Part shown: positions 7,812-17,207 of the stretch, in pieces
Numbering within the stretch: the first letter of the stretch is position 1
How the letters are laid out: every line of letters begins with the position of its first letter
From: Flavobacterium soyae
GTDB taxonomy: Bacteria > Bacteroidota > Bacteroidia > Flavobacteriales > Flavobacteriaceae
Assembly (NCBI RefSeq): GCF_021245985.1
Contig: NZ_JAJQXA010000004.1
Location: forward strand, 1 to 64,000
Direction: 5' to 3'
DNA: 64,000 bases
Position numbers and translations under genes: made by a program
Notes under the pieces: model-generated
Seen by the model: the letters and a program-made list of their open reading frames with translations, nothing else
What the model was told of the DNA's origin: nothing
Database searches by the model: none

Positions 7812-7905
7812 TTGTCATCCTGAGCGAAGTCGAAGGACCACCAGAAGCTCGACAATCTAAATTACAATACTTTGTGCGGGGCTTCGACTTCGCTCAGCCT
7901 GACAA
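7812..7905. repeat. Intergenic inverted repeat (CCTGAGCGAAGTCGAAG type)
   Basis: The arms TTGTCATCCTGAGCGAAG... (7812-7835) and its near-complement (7882-7905) are separated by 46 bases. This is a widespread palindromic spacer repeat type in Bacteroidota genomes. The surrounding 7723-7970 holds no gene. Confidence 0.7.
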
Positions 7906-7966
7906 CATGTGGGTTTCATCCTAGAAAACTTAGAACCTTAGCAACTCAGCATCTCAGAACATTTCA

Positions 7967-7996
7967 AAAAAAAAGCACCAATCTTTCGATTGATGC
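7967..7996 (-). terminator. Terminator of the L25 gene
   Basis: GCACCAATC (7975-7983) and GATTGATGC (7988-7996) pair with one wobble, and the adjacent A run (7966-7974) reads as a U run on the minus strand. It lies just past the stop of the L25 gene. Confidence 0.8.
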
Positions 7997-8019
7997 TTTT
8001 TGTATTGAGTTGAAAAAAA

Positions 8020-8631
8020 TTATTTTTTCTTTCCTTTTGCAGGAGCTTTTGCAGCTTTTGCAGCTTCTTGAGCAGCTTTCATAGCAGCACGAGAAATTCT
8101 TACCTGAGCAACAACTGTGTTGTCTGGGTGCATAATTTTGTATTCTGGAGCACCAACTTTAGTAACATATAATTTGTTACCCATTTCAAGTGGAGTAATA
8201 TCAGCTTCAACAAAATCAGGAAGATTTTTAGGTAAAGCTTTTACTTTTAATTTACGAGTGTTTAAACGTAAAACACCTCCAGCAAGAACACCTTTAGATG
8301 TACCAACAATTTTCACAGGAACTTCCATTGTGATTTCTTTGTCATCAAATAATTGGAAGAAGTCAATGTGTAAAATTTTGTCAGATACAGGGTGAACCTG
8401 AATGTCTTGCAAAATTGCATTGAATGATTTTCCTTTTCCAAGTTCGATCACAACTGTGTGAGCGTTTGGAGTGTAAACCAAGTTTTTGAATGCCGCAGCG
8501 TCTGCTGAGAAATGTACTGCCTGATTTCCTCCGTATAACACGCAAGGAACCGCTCCAGCATTACGTAAGGCTTTAGTTGACACTTTGCCCACGCTTTCTC
8601 TTTCTGATCCTTTAATTGTAATCGATTTCAT
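8020..8631 (-). CDS. rplY: 50S ribosomal protein L25 / CTC family
   Basis: A 203-residue long-form (TL5/CTC) L25 that binds 5S rRNA. The N-terminal L25 domain (about 1-90) contains [20 protein letters not shown] and the HIDFFQ motif; the C-terminal CTC domain (about 95-180) contains [19 protein letters not shown] and [13 protein letters not shown]. It ends in an Ala/Lys-rich tail typical of flavobacterial copies. It lies downstream of prs on the same strand, the usual order prs-rplY-pth, although pth is here separated by an inserted element. Confidence 0.95.
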   Translation of the reverse strand: MKSITIKGSERESVGKVSTKALRNAGAVPCVLYGGNQAVHFSADAAAFKNLVYTPNAHTVVIELGKGKSFNAILQDIQVHPVSDKILHIDFFQLFDDKEITMEVPVKIVGTSKGVLAGGVLRLNTRKLKVKALPKNLPDFVEADITPLEMGNKLYVTKVGAPEYKIMHPDNTVVAQVRISRAAMKAAQEAAKAAKAPAKGKKK

Positions 8632-8669
8632 TGTAAAAAAATATAGTTATTAATAAATATTCTTGTTTG

Positions 8670-8755
8670 TTGTAAGCTTTAAGCAATAGGCTTTAAGCTT
8701 TTTCTTCACTATGTAATAAAGCTTACAGCCTAAGGCCTACAGCTTATTGCTTGCT
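8670..8755. repeat. Imperfect inverted repeat between prs and L25
   Basis: Words such as AAGCTTTAAGCAATAGGCTTTAAGCTT-like sequence on the left and the complement of GCTTATTGCTTGC on the right recur with several mismatches. It fills the short spacer and could form a long imperfect hairpin in the read-through transcript. Confidence 0.35.
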
Positions 8756-9695
8756 ACATTATGAATTTTCCACTAATGGAATTGTTGTGGTGCACCATGT
8801 GCATAACTTCTGCAAAAAGAGGTGCACAACTCACTACTCTAATTTTGTTTGATTCTTTCTTTAACGGAATTGAATCTGTTACGATTAATTCTGTTAATTT
8901 AGAATTTTCAATTTTCTCATACGCACCGCCAGATAAAATAGCATGTGTACAAATTGCTCTTACGCTTAGTGCTCCTTTTTCGATCATTAAGTCGGCTGCT
9001 TTTGCTAAAGTTCCTCCTGTATCGATCATGTCGTCTACTAAAATTACGTTACGGCCTTTTACCTCACCAATCAATTCCATAGTGTCAATAACGTTGGCTG
9101 CTTTTCTTTGTTTATAACAGATTACTACATCTGATTCTAAAAACTTAGAGTAAGCATAAGCTCTTTTTGAACCTCCCATGTCTGGAGATGCAATAGTCAA
9201 ATTTTCTAAATTTAAACTTTGCACGTAAGGCAAAAAGATTGTAGATGCAAATAAATGATCTACGGGTTTTTCAAAGAATCCCTGAATTTGATCTGCGTGC
9301 AAATCCATTGTCATGATTCTTGTTGCTCCTGCAGCTGTTAATAGGTTTGCTACTAACTTTGCTCCAATCGGAACTCTTGGCTTATCTTTTCTATCCTGTC
9401 TTGCCCAGCCAAAATAAGGCATAACAGCTGTAATATGTCTTGCTGATGCGCGTTTTGCAGCATCAATCATTAATAACAATTCCATCAAATTATCTGCCGA
9501 CGGAAAAGTTGAACACACAATAAAAACACGTAATCCTCTGATTGACTCTTCGTAAGATGGCTGAAATTCTCCATCACTATACGTTGACATCGTTACTTTT
9601 CCTAACGGAATTCCGTATTGTTCTGCAATTTTTTCTGCAAGATAAACACTTTGTGAACAAGCAAAAATTTTAGCTTCTGGTTCTAGGTGCGACAT
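8754..9695 (-). CDS. prs: Ribose-phosphate pyrophosphokinase (PRPP synthetase)
   Basis: Makes PRPP from ribose 5-phosphate and ATP for nucleotide, histidine and tryptophan synthesis. The motifs follow the family: YSDGEFQPSYEESIRG near residue 37, FGWARQDRKDKPR near 93, DLHADQIQGFF near 130, and the PRPP-binding VILVDDMIDTGGTLAKAA near 217. The start MSHLEPEAKIFACSQS at 9695 gives 313 residues, the usual length; an in-frame upstream ATG at 9731 would add 12 unlikely residues. Confidence 0.95.
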   Translation of the reverse strand: MSHLEPEAKIFACSQSVYLAEKIAEQYGIPLGKVTMSTYSDGEFQPSYEESIRGLRVFIVCSTFPSADNLMELLLMIDAAKRASARHITAVMPYFGWARQDRKDKPRVPIGAKLVANLLTAAGATRIMTMDLHADQIQGFFEKPVDHLFASTIFLPYVQSLNLENLTIASPDMGGSKRAYAYSKFLESDVVICYKQRKAANVIDTMELIGEVKGRNVILVDDMIDTGGTLAKAADLMIEKGALSVRAICTHAILSGGAYEKIENSKLTELIVTDSIPLKKESNKIRVVSCAPLFAEVMHMVHHNNSISGKFIM

Positions 9696-9813
9696 TATAA
9701 TTTGTTGTTTTATTCCGCTGCGCTCCATCAATTCGGCTATTTCGTTTGTCCTAGCCAGATGATGTATTTGCCTCGGGTGTAGTTAGTTGTGTGTGCGTCG
9801 TTTTAACGAGGTG

Positions 9814-9821
9814 CAAATTTA
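9814..9821 (-). promoter_or_regulatory. Possible -7 element of prs
   Basis: TAAATTTG on the minus strand fits TANNTTTG and is followed by CACC. No good TTG partner is visible upstream. The rest of 9696-9980 shows no gene; TACATTTG at 9888-9895 on the plus strand could be a promoter for the tRNA. Confidence 0.4.
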
Positions 9822-9980
9822 TAAAATTTATTGGAGACTGAAAGGAAATATTTAAGTATTTTTAGTAGAACATTTAATTTTATTTTTTACATTTGCACCG
9901 TGTTAAAGGAATGGGCACATTTTTGATCTCATTCTATTGCGTTAAAATAACTGATTTATCGTTATTTTTTCGTCTGCTAA

Positions 9981-10060
9981 GCCCGGATGGCGGAATTGGT
10001 AGACGCGCTGGTCTCAAACACCTGTGGGAAACCGTGCCGGTTCGACTCCGGCTCCGGGTA
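9981..10060 (+). tRNA. tRNA-Leu (anticodon CAA)
   Basis: A class II tRNA. The acceptor GCCCGGA pairs with TCCGGGT, the D arm contains AATTGGTAGA, the anticodon loop is CTCAAAC (anticodon CAA), a long variable arm follows, and the T arm is GCCGG-TTCGACT-CCGGC. The CCA end is not encoded. The anticodon stem CTGGT/ACCTG has a T-T mismatch at the second pair. Confidence 0.92.
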
Positions 10061-10061
10061 C

Positions 10062-10093
10062 AAAAAACCTCTTCTTAACGGAAGAGGTTTTTT
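10062..10093 (+). terminator. Terminator of tRNA-Leu
   Basis: CCTCTTC (10068-10074) and GAAGAGG (10081-10087), with an A run before and six T after. Confidence 0.85.
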
Positions 10094-10185
10094 AGTTTTA
10101 GGAAGTTTATTTCCACCATATAAGTTATATAAGTTCATTTAATAGCTGTCGTATTATAACTCACATTTATATTTACTTATATGGT

Positions 10186-10647
10186 TTAAACCTCACAACT
10201 CGCCTCATGCAAAACAGGAAAATTGCACGAATTTGCAATAAAGCACAATTGATTAGCTTTAAAATGTAGATCTAAAGCTAATTCAATTTGGTTTGGATTT
10301 GAAATTTTCACCTTCGGATATAATCTAACCTCAACAAAACGTCCGCTCCCGTCTGGAGAAACTTCGAGTGTGGCTTCGGCATTGTCTGAATACTCAAGAA
10401 CTTCTATTTCGTTTTGAGAGCATACATATAAGTATGACATCATGTGGCAGGAAACCAAACTACTTAACAATAAATCTTCGGGATTGTATAATGACGGATC
10501 ACCTTTAAAAGCTTTTGCTGCCGAAACATCTAAAACTGATTTTCCTTCAATTTTAATTTGATGGTTTTTATTATAAAGTTTTGACGTTGTTTCTTCTTGA
10601 TTTTTATTTGAAGTCCAATTTAATGCCGCTTTGAATAGATGTTTCAT
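10186..10647 (-). CDS. OsmC-family peroxiredoxin-like protein
   Basis: A 153-residue OsmC-fold protein; the family reduces organic hydroperoxides with two cysteines. The first Cys is in LLLSSLVSCHMMSYL (about residue 67) and the second in LCFIANSCNFPV (about 134-141), where two cysteines occur close together. A central Gly-Asp-Pro stretch, FKGDPSLYNPEDLL, is typical of the N-terminal half. It stands alone between the tRNA and an unrelated hydrolase. Confidence 0.85.
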   Translation of the reverse strand: MKHLFKAALNWTSNKNQEETTSKLYNKNHQIKIEGKSVLDVSAAKAFKGDPSLYNPEDLLLSSLVSCHMMSYLYVCSQNEIEVLEYSDNAEATLEVSPDGSGRFVEVRLYPKVKISNPNQIELALDLHFKANQLCFIANSCNFPVLHEASCEV

Positions 10648-10734
10648 TTCGCTAAATTAACATTTTATAAGTTGTAAGGAATTAATCTCGCAAAGACACG
10701 AAGCTGCCAAGAAAATAAAACTTTGAGTCTGCTT

Positions 10735-11613
10735 TTATTTACCCCATTTAGTCCAATCCGAATCTGGTCTTTTAAACGGTTCTGATAAAAACTTATTTAC
10801 TAATGCATTAAATACTTCAGGATTTGAAGCCGGCGCAAAATGGGTTTCTCCAGGCATAATACATAACTGTGCCTTAGGTATGTTTTCAAAAATTTCTACC
10901 GAATGTTCATTTTTAATAATGTCTTTATCTCCTGCTATTATAAGCACTTTTGCTTTAATTTTTGATAAATCTTTAGTTACAATATTAGGTTGATCTACCA
11001 AAAGTCCAGCAAGTTGTTTTTGTAGATTCCAATTCTCACTAGTGTCTTTCTCTTTAATTTTCGACACAATCCTTTTTTTCATGTTCTCAACATCTTTTGT
11101 AGCCCACGAATTAACAGCTGTAGAATCAGGTCTTAAATTTGCCCCCATCGCTACAATTTTCTTTATTTTTGACTTACCTGAAATACCCATTTGTAAACCA
11201 ACAATTCCACCATCACTCCATCCAATAATACTTATCGAATCTAGTTTTAACTGATTAACTAATCCCTCTATATCTTTTGTAATCTGAACGTATGTCAAAG
11301 AATCCGTTTTCAACTCCGATTTACCCTGCCCTCTATTATCAGCAACAATAACTCTGTATTTACTCTTAAAATAATCGATTTGATTTCCCATTGATTCAAT
11401 ATTTCCTCCATTTCCGTGAATCAATAACAAAGGTTCTCCTTTTCCATATTCTTCATAATAGATTTTAGCTCCATTGATTTCAGCAAATTTTCCAACAGCG
11501 GTATTTTTACCATAAGGCGTGTCAAATTTAAAATTCATATGAACCTGAGCACTTCCTATTGTACATATGGAATAGGTTAATAACAGAAGTAATAATTTAA
11601 TTGGGTTTTTCAT
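10735..11613 (-). CDS. Secreted alpha/beta hydrolase
   Basis: A 292-residue alpha/beta-hydrolase with a signal peptide (MKNPIKLLLLLLTYSICTIG, cleavage after SAQ), so it is periplasmic or exported. It has the oxyanion motif HGNGGN, the nucleophile elbow IGWSDGGIVG (Ser) and the catalytic His in PGETHFAPASN. Substrate is unknown. I chose the ATG at 11613 because it begins the signal peptide; the frame extends upstream to 11700 without a plausible start. Confidence 0.85.
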   Translation of the reverse strand: MKNPIKLLLLLLTYSICTIGSAQVHMNFKFDTPYGKNTAVGKFAEINGAKIYYEEYGKGEPLLLIHGNGGNIESMGNQIDYFKSKYRVIVADNRGQGKSELKTDSLTYVQITKDIEGLVNQLKLDSISIIGWSDGGIVGLQMGISGKSKIKKIVAMGANLRPDSTAVNSWATKDVENMKKRIVSKIKEKDTSENWNLQKQLAGLLVDQPNIVTKDLSKIKAKVLIIAGDKDIIKNEHSVEIFENIPKAQLCIMPGETHFAPASNPEVFNALVNKFLSEPFKRPDSDWTKWGK

Positions 11614-11713
11614 AAATAAAGAATTTTTATTATCGTTATTACACAAATGTAAGAAACAATTGAATAAATTAACAAAATCTTTATAAGTCGTAATATGCAT
11701 TAATATTTACAAA

Positions 11714-11748
11714 TAAAAAAACCTCGAAAGCATAACTTTCGAGGTTTC
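11714..11748 (-). terminator. Terminator of the araB-araD-araA-galM operon
   Basis: A perfect 10-bp stem, ACCTCGAAAG (11721-11730) with CTTTCGAGGT (11736-11745). The A run at 11714-11720 becomes a U run on the minus strand. It follows the stop of the mutarotase gene. Confidence 0.88.
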
Positions 11749-11781
11749 TTAGAGAATTAAACTAATAAACAAATTCTAAAA

Positions 11782-12960
11782 CTATTTCTTTACTGAGAAT
11801 TTAAAGGTAGTTTTAGTTTTGTACTTTTCTCCCGGGTTTAAAACCGTTGTTGGGAAATTTTTCTGGTTTGGAGAATCTGGATAATGTTCTGTTTCTAAAC
11901 AAAGTCCGGTTCTGTGTGCGTATGTTTTTCCGTCGCGAGTTGGCAGAGTTCCGTCAAGGAAATTTCCAGAATAAAACTGAATTCCAGGTTCGTCTGTCGT
12001 CATTTCTAAAACTCTTCCGCTTGGTGCGTGGTATACTTTTGCGATGATTGTTTTTCCTTTTTCAGGATTGTTCAATACCCAGCAGTGATCGTAACCTTTC
12101 CCTCTTATTAATTGTTCGTTTTTAACTTCGATATCTTTTCCAATTAATTTTGGCGTTCTAAAATCAAAAGGTGTATTGGCAACATCTTCTAATTTTCCTG
12201 TTGGGATTAAAGTCGCATCAACCGGAACAATTTTATCTGCGTTTAAAGTCAATTCGTGATCTAAGATTGTTTTAGAAAAATCTCCCGATAAATTGAAATA
12301 AGTATGCTGCGTTAAATTAATAACCGTCTTTTTATCAGTTTCAGCTTCATACAAAACTTCTAATTCATTATTATTTGTCAATGTATACGTTACAAAAACT
12401 TTTAGGTTTCCCGGGTATCCTTCTTCCATATCTTTACTTAGATAAGATAATTTTAAAGAAGCTGTTTCACCAGATTTTACCTCATCAGCTTTCCAAACTA
12501 CTTTAAAGAAACCATTTGGTCCTCCATGCAAAGCATTTGTCTCATTATTTATTGCTAACTGATAATCTTTCCCATCCAAAGAAAATTTCCCTTTAGCAAT
12601 TCGGTTTCCATATCTTCCGATAAGAGCCCCAAAAAATGGATTTGGCTTCTCATACTGTGCCAAAGAATTAAATCCGGTCACTACGTTTTCAGAAACCCCT
12701 TCTTTATTTGGGACTTTTAAATCAGTGATGATACCACCAAAAGTGATGATATCTACTTCCATTCCGTTTTGGTTTTTCAGCTTATAACTGTCTATTTTTT
12801 CTCCTTTTGCAGTTGTTCCGTAAGAAGATTTTTCAATCGTTACTGCTGTTTTTTCATCTGAAACTGTTGAATCCATTTTTTTATCGCTTTTGCATTGAAC
12901 TGAAATTATAGCCAGACTTAACAAGCCAATTCCAAAAATACAACGTTTTAATACATTCAT
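11782..12960 (-). CDS. Aldose 1-epimerase (galactose mutarotase family), lipoprotein
   Basis: A 392-residue mutarotase interconverting sugar anomers. It has a lipoprotein signal (cleavage before Cys in SVQCKSDKK), so it sits outside the cytoplasm, unlike the cytoplasmic paralogue at 35442. Active-site residues are His in LHGGPNGFFKVVW, His in LTQHTYFNLSG and Glu in CLETEHYPDSPNQ. It is the last gene of the arabinose operon, so L-arabinose is the likely substrate, which is an inference from position. Confidence 0.9.
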   Translation of the reverse strand: MNVLKRCIFGIGLLSLAIISVQCKSDKKMDSTVSDEKTAVTIEKSSYGTTAKGEKIDSYKLKNQNGMEVDIITFGGIITDLKVPNKEGVSENVVTGFNSLAQYEKPNPFFGALIGRYGNRIAKGKFSLDGKDYQLAINNETNALHGGPNGFFKVVWKADEVKSGETASLKLSYLSKDMEEGYPGNLKVFVTYTLTNNNELEVLYEAETDKKTVINLTQHTYFNLSGDFSKTILDHELTLNADKIVPVDATLIPTGKLEDVANTPFDFRTPKLIGKDIEVKNEQLIRGKGYDHCWVLNNPEKGKTIIAKVYHAPSGRVLEMTTDEPGIQFYSGNFLDGTLPTRDGKTYAHRTGLCLETEHYPDSPNQKNFPTTVLNPGEKYKTKTTFKFSVKK

Positions 12961-13069
12961 AAATGATAATTTTTTAAGTTAGTAAAGTCTTAAAGTCGAA
13001 AGTCTTAAAGTCAATTGCTTCAAAGTAACTAAATCTTTAGGACTTTATGACATTAGACTTTTGACTAAT

Positions 13070-14578
13070 TTATAGTCCATGCTGAAACAAATGAAAGTAA
13101 GCTTCATTAGCATTGATCTTATCTTTAAACTCTCTTACCGTTGTTTTTTCGTCGATAACCAATAATTCGATTCCGGCAATATCTGCGAAATCTTCCATAT
13201 ATTCTGTTGTTAATGACTGGCTGTAAACGGTATGATGTGCTCCTCCGGCTAAAATCCAAGCTGTTGCAGCGATATCAAGGTTTGGTTTACAATCCCATAA
13301 AACTCTCGCAACTGGTAATTTTGGCAATTCGGCCATTGGTTTAACGGCTTCAACTTCGTTTACAATTAAACGGAAACGAGTTCCCATATCTACTAAAGAA
13401 ACATTGATTGCATCTCCAGCAGGTGAATTAAATACCAAACGAGCAGGATCTTCTTTACCTCCAATTCCTAAAGGATGTACTTCGCAAGAAGGTTTTCCAT
13501 CAGCAATAGAAGGACAGATTTCTAACATGTGCGATCCTAAAACATATGATTTTTGAGGCGTAAAATGGTATGTGTAATCTTCCATGAAAGATGTTCCTCC
13601 TTCAAGTCCGATATTCATAACTTTTAAAGCTCTTACCATTGCAGCGGTTTTCCAGTCTCCTTCTCCTCCAAAGCCATAACCATCAGCCATTAATCTTTGT
13701 GTCGCGATTCCTGGTAATTGTTTCCAAACTCCAAGGTTTTCAAATGTATCTGTAAAAGCTCCGAAACCTCCTTCTTCAAGGAAAGCCCTTAATCCTAATT
13801 CAATTTTTGCTGCTTCAACCAAAGAACTTCTTTGTGCTCCGCCTTCTTTTAAAGAATCAGTTAAAGTGTATGATTGTTCGTAAACAGCTAATAAATCGTT
13901 TAGCTCTTTGTCTGTTACTTTTTCAATATGTTTCGTAACATCTGAAGAATCGTATCCGTTTACAGAAACACCAAAACGAATTTGAGCCTCTACTTTATCA
14001 CCTTCTGTAACGGCAACTTCACGCATATTGTCTCCAATACGAGCAACTTTTAGATTTTGAAGTTCATCCCATCCTAAAACAACTCTTGACCAGATTCCTA
14101 ATTTTTTCTGAACTCTTTCATCTTCCCAATGACCAACTACTACTTTACGTTTTTTACGTAATCTTGACATAATGAAACCAAATTCACGATCTCCGTGAGC
14201 AGATTGGTTTAAGTTCATGAAATCCATGTCGATAGATCCCCACGGAATTTCAGCATTATATTGTGTATGCAAATGGCATAATGGTTTTTTAAGGATATTT
14301 AATCCGCCAATCCACATTTTTGCCGGCGAAAAAGTATGCATCCACGCAATAATTCCGATACAGTTTTTAGCCGAATTCGCTGCTAAACAAACATCTAAAA
14401 TCTGTGATGGAGATTTTACTACATCTTTATAAACCACTTTTACTGGAATACTAGATGAAGCATCTAATCCTTTTGCAATTATCTGCGAATGTTCTGCTAC
14501 TTTTCTTAGTGTTTCTTCACCGTATAATTCCTGGCTTCCTACTACAAACCATACTTCTTTTTGAGATATATCTATCAT
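13070..14578 (-). CDS. araA: L-arabinose isomerase
   Basis: Converts L-arabinose to L-ribulose. The 502-residue length and motifs match Ara[14 protein letters not shown] at the N-terminus, [18 protein letters not shown] near 75, [20 protein letters not shown] near 103, and metal-binding Glu and His residues in the central and C-terminal parts (for example [15 protein letters not shown] and [10 protein letters not shown]). It is third in araB-araD-araA. Confidence 0.97.
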   Translation of the reverse strand: MIDISQKEVWFVVGSQELYGEETLRKVAEHSQIIAKGLDASSSIPVKVVYKDVVKSPSQILDVCLAANSAKNCIGIIAWMHTFSPAKMWIGGLNILKKPLCHLHTQYNAEIPWGSIDMDFMNLNQSAHGDREFGFIMSRLRKKRKVVVGHWEDERVQKKLGIWSRVVLGWDELQNLKVARIGDNMREVAVTEGDKVEAQIRFGVSVNGYDSSDVTKHIEKVTDKELNDLLAVYEQSYTLTDSLKEGGAQRSSLVEAAKIELGLRAFLEEGGFGAFTDTFENLGVWKQLPGIATQRLMADGYGFGGEGDWKTAAMVRALKVMNIGLEGGTSFMEDYTYHFTPQKSYVLGSHMLEICPSIADGKPSCEVHPLGIGGKEDPARLVFNSPAGDAINVSLVDMGTRFRLIVNEVEAVKPMAELPKLPVARVLWDCKPNLDIAATAWILAGGAHHTVYSQSLTTEYMEDFADIAGIELLVIDEKTTVREFKDKINANEAYFHLFQHGL

Positions 14579-14663
14579 TGTTTAATCGTTATTTTGTTGA
14601 ACTTTTTAATCGTTTTTCTACTTGATCTTAAATCTTAAATCAATAATCTGCAATCTAAAATCG

Positions 14664-15365
14664 CTACTGTCCGTAATACGAATCTTTTCCGTGTTTGCGG
14701 TTGTAATGTTTTTTAATTAATGAGTCTTTTAATCTTGGTGCTTTTGGATTTATTTGCAAAGTCAGATATGCCATTTCTGCCACAACTTCCAGAACTTTAC
14801 TGTTATAAACTGCTTTTGCCGCATTTTTTCCCCACGCAAATGGGCCGTGATTTCCTATCAAAATCATTTCGACTTCTTCATAAGAAAGATTTTTTTCTTT
14901 GAAACAGTCCAAAATCTGAATTCCTGTATTGTGCTCATAGTTCCCTTCAATAAGAGAATCCGCCATCGGTGGCGCACACGGAATATCGGCTGTTAAATGA
15001 TCTGCATGCGTAGTTCCGAAAATTGGAATATCTTGCTGAGCCTGTGCCCAAGCAACAGAGTAGGTTGCATGTGTATGTGCAACGCCGCCAATATTTGGCC
15101 AGTTTTTGTATAAATAAGCATGCGTTTTGGTATCTGATGATGGACGCATGGTTCCTTCAATAATATTGTTGTCAAAATCGACAATTACAATATCTTCCGG
15201 CTTTAAATCTTCATACGGAACACCGCTTGGTTTAATGGCAAAAACACCATTTTTTCTGTCCACGGCACTTACATTTCCAAAAGTGTACACTACCAAATTC
15301 AATGCATTTAACTGCATATTGGCTTCATAACATTCTTGTTTTAAATCTTTATAAAGAGAGCTCAT
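14664..15365 (-). CDS. araD: L-ribulose-5-phosphate 4-epimerase
   Basis: Converts L-ribulose 5-phosphate to D-xylulose 5-phosphate, the exit into the pentose phosphate pathway. Class II aldolase-like motifs include the zinc His pair THATYSVAWAQ and HADHLTADIPC, and MILIGNHGPFAWG. The start MSSLYKDLKQECYEAN at 15365 gives 233 residues, the normal size, and overlaps the end of araB by 17 bases. Confidence 0.96.
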   Translation of the reverse strand: MSSLYKDLKQECYEANMQLNALNLVVYTFGNVSAVDRKNGVFAIKPSGVPYEDLKPEDIVIVDFDNNIIEGTMRPSSDTKTHAYLYKNWPNIGGVAHTHATYSVAWAQAQQDIPIFGTTHADHLTADIPCAPPMADSLIEGNYEHNTGIQILDCFKEKNLSYEEVEMILIGNHGPFAWGKNAAKAVYNSKVLEVVAEMAYLTLQINPKAPRLKDSLIKKHYNRKHGKDSYYGQ

Positions 15366-17040
15366 GTTGCGATATTTTAAGGTTTGGATCTGCAAAAGCA
15401 CTTAATTGTTCGTAAGCAATCAGCAATTTATTATACGCCGCTACTTTATCTAATTGAGGGAAATATTCTCCGTCGAAATCACTTCCTATTTTTTGACTTG
15501 CTTCGATCACGTTCGGATAAATTCCGGCGGCAACTGCTGCATAAATTGCTGCTCCCAAAGCCGGAGTTTGGTCTGAAGCTGCAATTTTAATTGGTTTGTT
15601 TAAAACGTTAGCCAAAGTCTGCATAATGAAAGGAGATTTACGGGCAACACCTCCAATTCCTATAACGCTGTCGATTTTTACTCCTTCTTCTTCAAAACGA
15701 TCTACAATTTTCTTCGCTCCAAAACAGATTGCGTTTACTAAAGCTTTAAAAATATGCGGCGCTTTTGTTCCTAAAGAAAGGTTTGAAATTGCACTTTTTA
15801 CTTCCTGATTGGCATCTGGCGTTCTTCTTCCGTTGATCCAGTCCAAAGCGATTGGAAGACTTTCTGAAACTGGAATTTTCTCTGCTTCTTTCGTTAATTC
15901 AACAATTAATTTATCGCTAAATTCTTCTCTTAGTTGTTCTTTTTGAGCATCATTTAAAACAGAAGATGTTCCTAATAAATGTTCTGTCGGCCACATTAAT
16001 AGTTCTTTGTACCAAGCCAATAAATCACCAAAAGCAGATTGTCCTGCTTCTAATCCGATAAAGCCTGGAATAACCGAACCATCAACTTGTCCGCAGATTC
16101 CGCGAACAGTTTTTGTTCCCACCTCATCATAAGAACCAACTAGAATATCACAAGTTGAAGTTCCCATAACACGAACTAAAGTATTCTCTTCAATTTTAGC
16201 ACCAACTGCTCCAGAATGCGCATCGAAAGTTCCAACGGCTACAACTGTTTCTGTCGAAAGTCCTAAACGATCTGCCCATTCTTTGCTTAAATTTCCAGCA
16301 ACTAAATCTGATGTATACGTTTCATCATATAAGTTTCCGCGAAGCTGTGCTAAATACGGATGTAATTTTTCTAAGAATTCGACTGGTGGCAATCCGTTCC
16401 AGTCTGTGTGCCACATTGCTTTATGACCTGCAGCGCAACGACTTCTTTTGAAGGTTTTTAAATCCTTATCTTCAATTAATAAATACGTCATTAAATCGCA
16501 GTGCTCCATCCAAGTGTGGGCTGCATTTCTAACCGCTTCGTCTTGTCTTGCAATGTGAAGGATTTTTGCCCAAAACCATTCTGATGAATAAATTCCTCCA
16601 ACGTATTTTGTAACGTCTTCTCCGCCCCAGCTTATAGCAAGTTCATTGATTTCGTTTGCTTCATTTATAGAAGTATGATCTTTCCATAAAACCATCATCG
16701 CATTTGGGTTTTCTTCAAATCCTTTTGTCAATGCTAATGGCGTTCCATCTTTTGTAACGGGAACAGGAGAAGATCCAGTTGTATCGATACAAATTCCTCG
16801 TACCAATTTTGGATCAACTTTACTTTCTTTTATAACGGTTTGAATTGTGATTTCTAAACCTTCGATATGATCCAAAGGATGCTGACGAAATTGATTTATA
16901 GATGCGTCACAATATTGTTTGTTTTTCCATCTTTTGTAATGAGAAACATTAGATGCTAATTCCTGTCCATTCTCAGTATCGATAAGCACCGCACGAACAG
17001 AATCTGTTCCGTAGTCTAATCCTATTACGTAATTTTTCAT
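15349..17040 (-). CDS. araB: Ribulokinase
   Basis: Phosphorylates L-ribulose. A 563-residue FGGY-family kinase with the N-terminal phosphate motif VIGLDYGTDSVRAVLID, a central MGTSTCDILVG and GLEAGQSAFGDLLAWY, and the C-terminal GIGGVARKSPFIMQTLANVL with ALGAAIYAAVAAG. It is first in its operon, with a promoter and two AraR-like palindromes in the spacer upstream. Confidence 0.96.
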   Translation of the reverse strand: MKNYVIGLDYGTDSVRAVLIDTENGQELASNVSHYKRWKNKQYCDASINQFRQHPLDHIEGLEITIQTVIKESKVDPKLVRGICIDTTGSSPVPVTKDGTPLALTKGFEENPNAMMVLWKDHTSINEANEINELAISWGGEDVTKYVGGIYSSEWFWAKILHIARQDEAVRNAAHTWMEHCDLMTYLLIEDKDLKTFKRSRCAAGHKAMWHTDWNGLPPVEFLEKLHPYLAQLRGNLYDETYTSDLVAGNLSKEWADRLGLSTETVVAVGTFDAHSGAVGAKIEENTLVRVMGTSTCDILVGSYDEVGTKTVRGICGQVDGSVIPGFIGLEAGQSAFGDLLAWYKELLMWPTEHLLGTSSVLNDAQKEQLREEFSDKLIVELTKEAEKIPVSESLPIALDWINGRRTPDANQEVKSAISNLSLGTKAPHIFKALVNAICFGAKKIVDRFEEEGVKIDSVIGIGGVARKSPFIMQTLANVLNKPIKIAASDQTPALGAAIYAAVAAGIYPNVIEASQKIGSDFDGEYFPQLDKVAAYNKLLIAYEQLSAFADPNLKISQHELSL

Positions 17041-17063
17041 TCGAAATTAATTTTAAATAATGA

Positions 17064-17097
17064 CAAATATAATTATAAATAACTTATAAGTGTACAA
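17064..17097 (-). promoter_or_regulatory. araB promoter
   Basis: On the minus strand TTG (17095-17097), 23 bases, then TATATTTG (17064-17071), which fits TANNTTTG exactly. The TTG lies inside the palindrome 17088-17106, so a bound regulator would block it. Confidence 0.55.
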
Positions 17098-17106
17098 AAA
17101 ACACTT
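17088..17106. promoter_or_regulatory. AraR-like operator, araB proximal
   Basis: AAGTGT-N7-ACACTT, a perfect dyad in the half-sites. It overlaps the -33 region of the araB promoter. Confidence 0.6.
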
Positions 17107-17176
17107 AATAAAATATAGCTCTTGAATTTTTACAAATAATGCATCAAAACAATAGTTTAAGATCAAAACAAAAAAT

Positions 17177-17195
17177 AAATGTTAACATTACATTT
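17177..17195. promoter_or_regulatory. AraR-like operator, araB distal
   Basis: AAATGT-N7-ACATTT, also a perfect dyad, 89 bases centre to centre from the proximal site. It lies at the 3' end of the spacer, just after the GH51 gene. Confidence 0.55.
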
Positions 17196-17207
17196 ATTGT
17201 ATTGAGA

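Noticed and set aside
7872..8084. A plus-strand frame across the end of L25
   Set aside because: It covers an intergenic repeat and terminator and is antisense to L25; no ribosome site or family match.
9893..10078. A 61-codon plus-strand frame
   Set aside because: It runs through the whole tRNA-Leu gene and ends in its terminator, so it is not a real gene.
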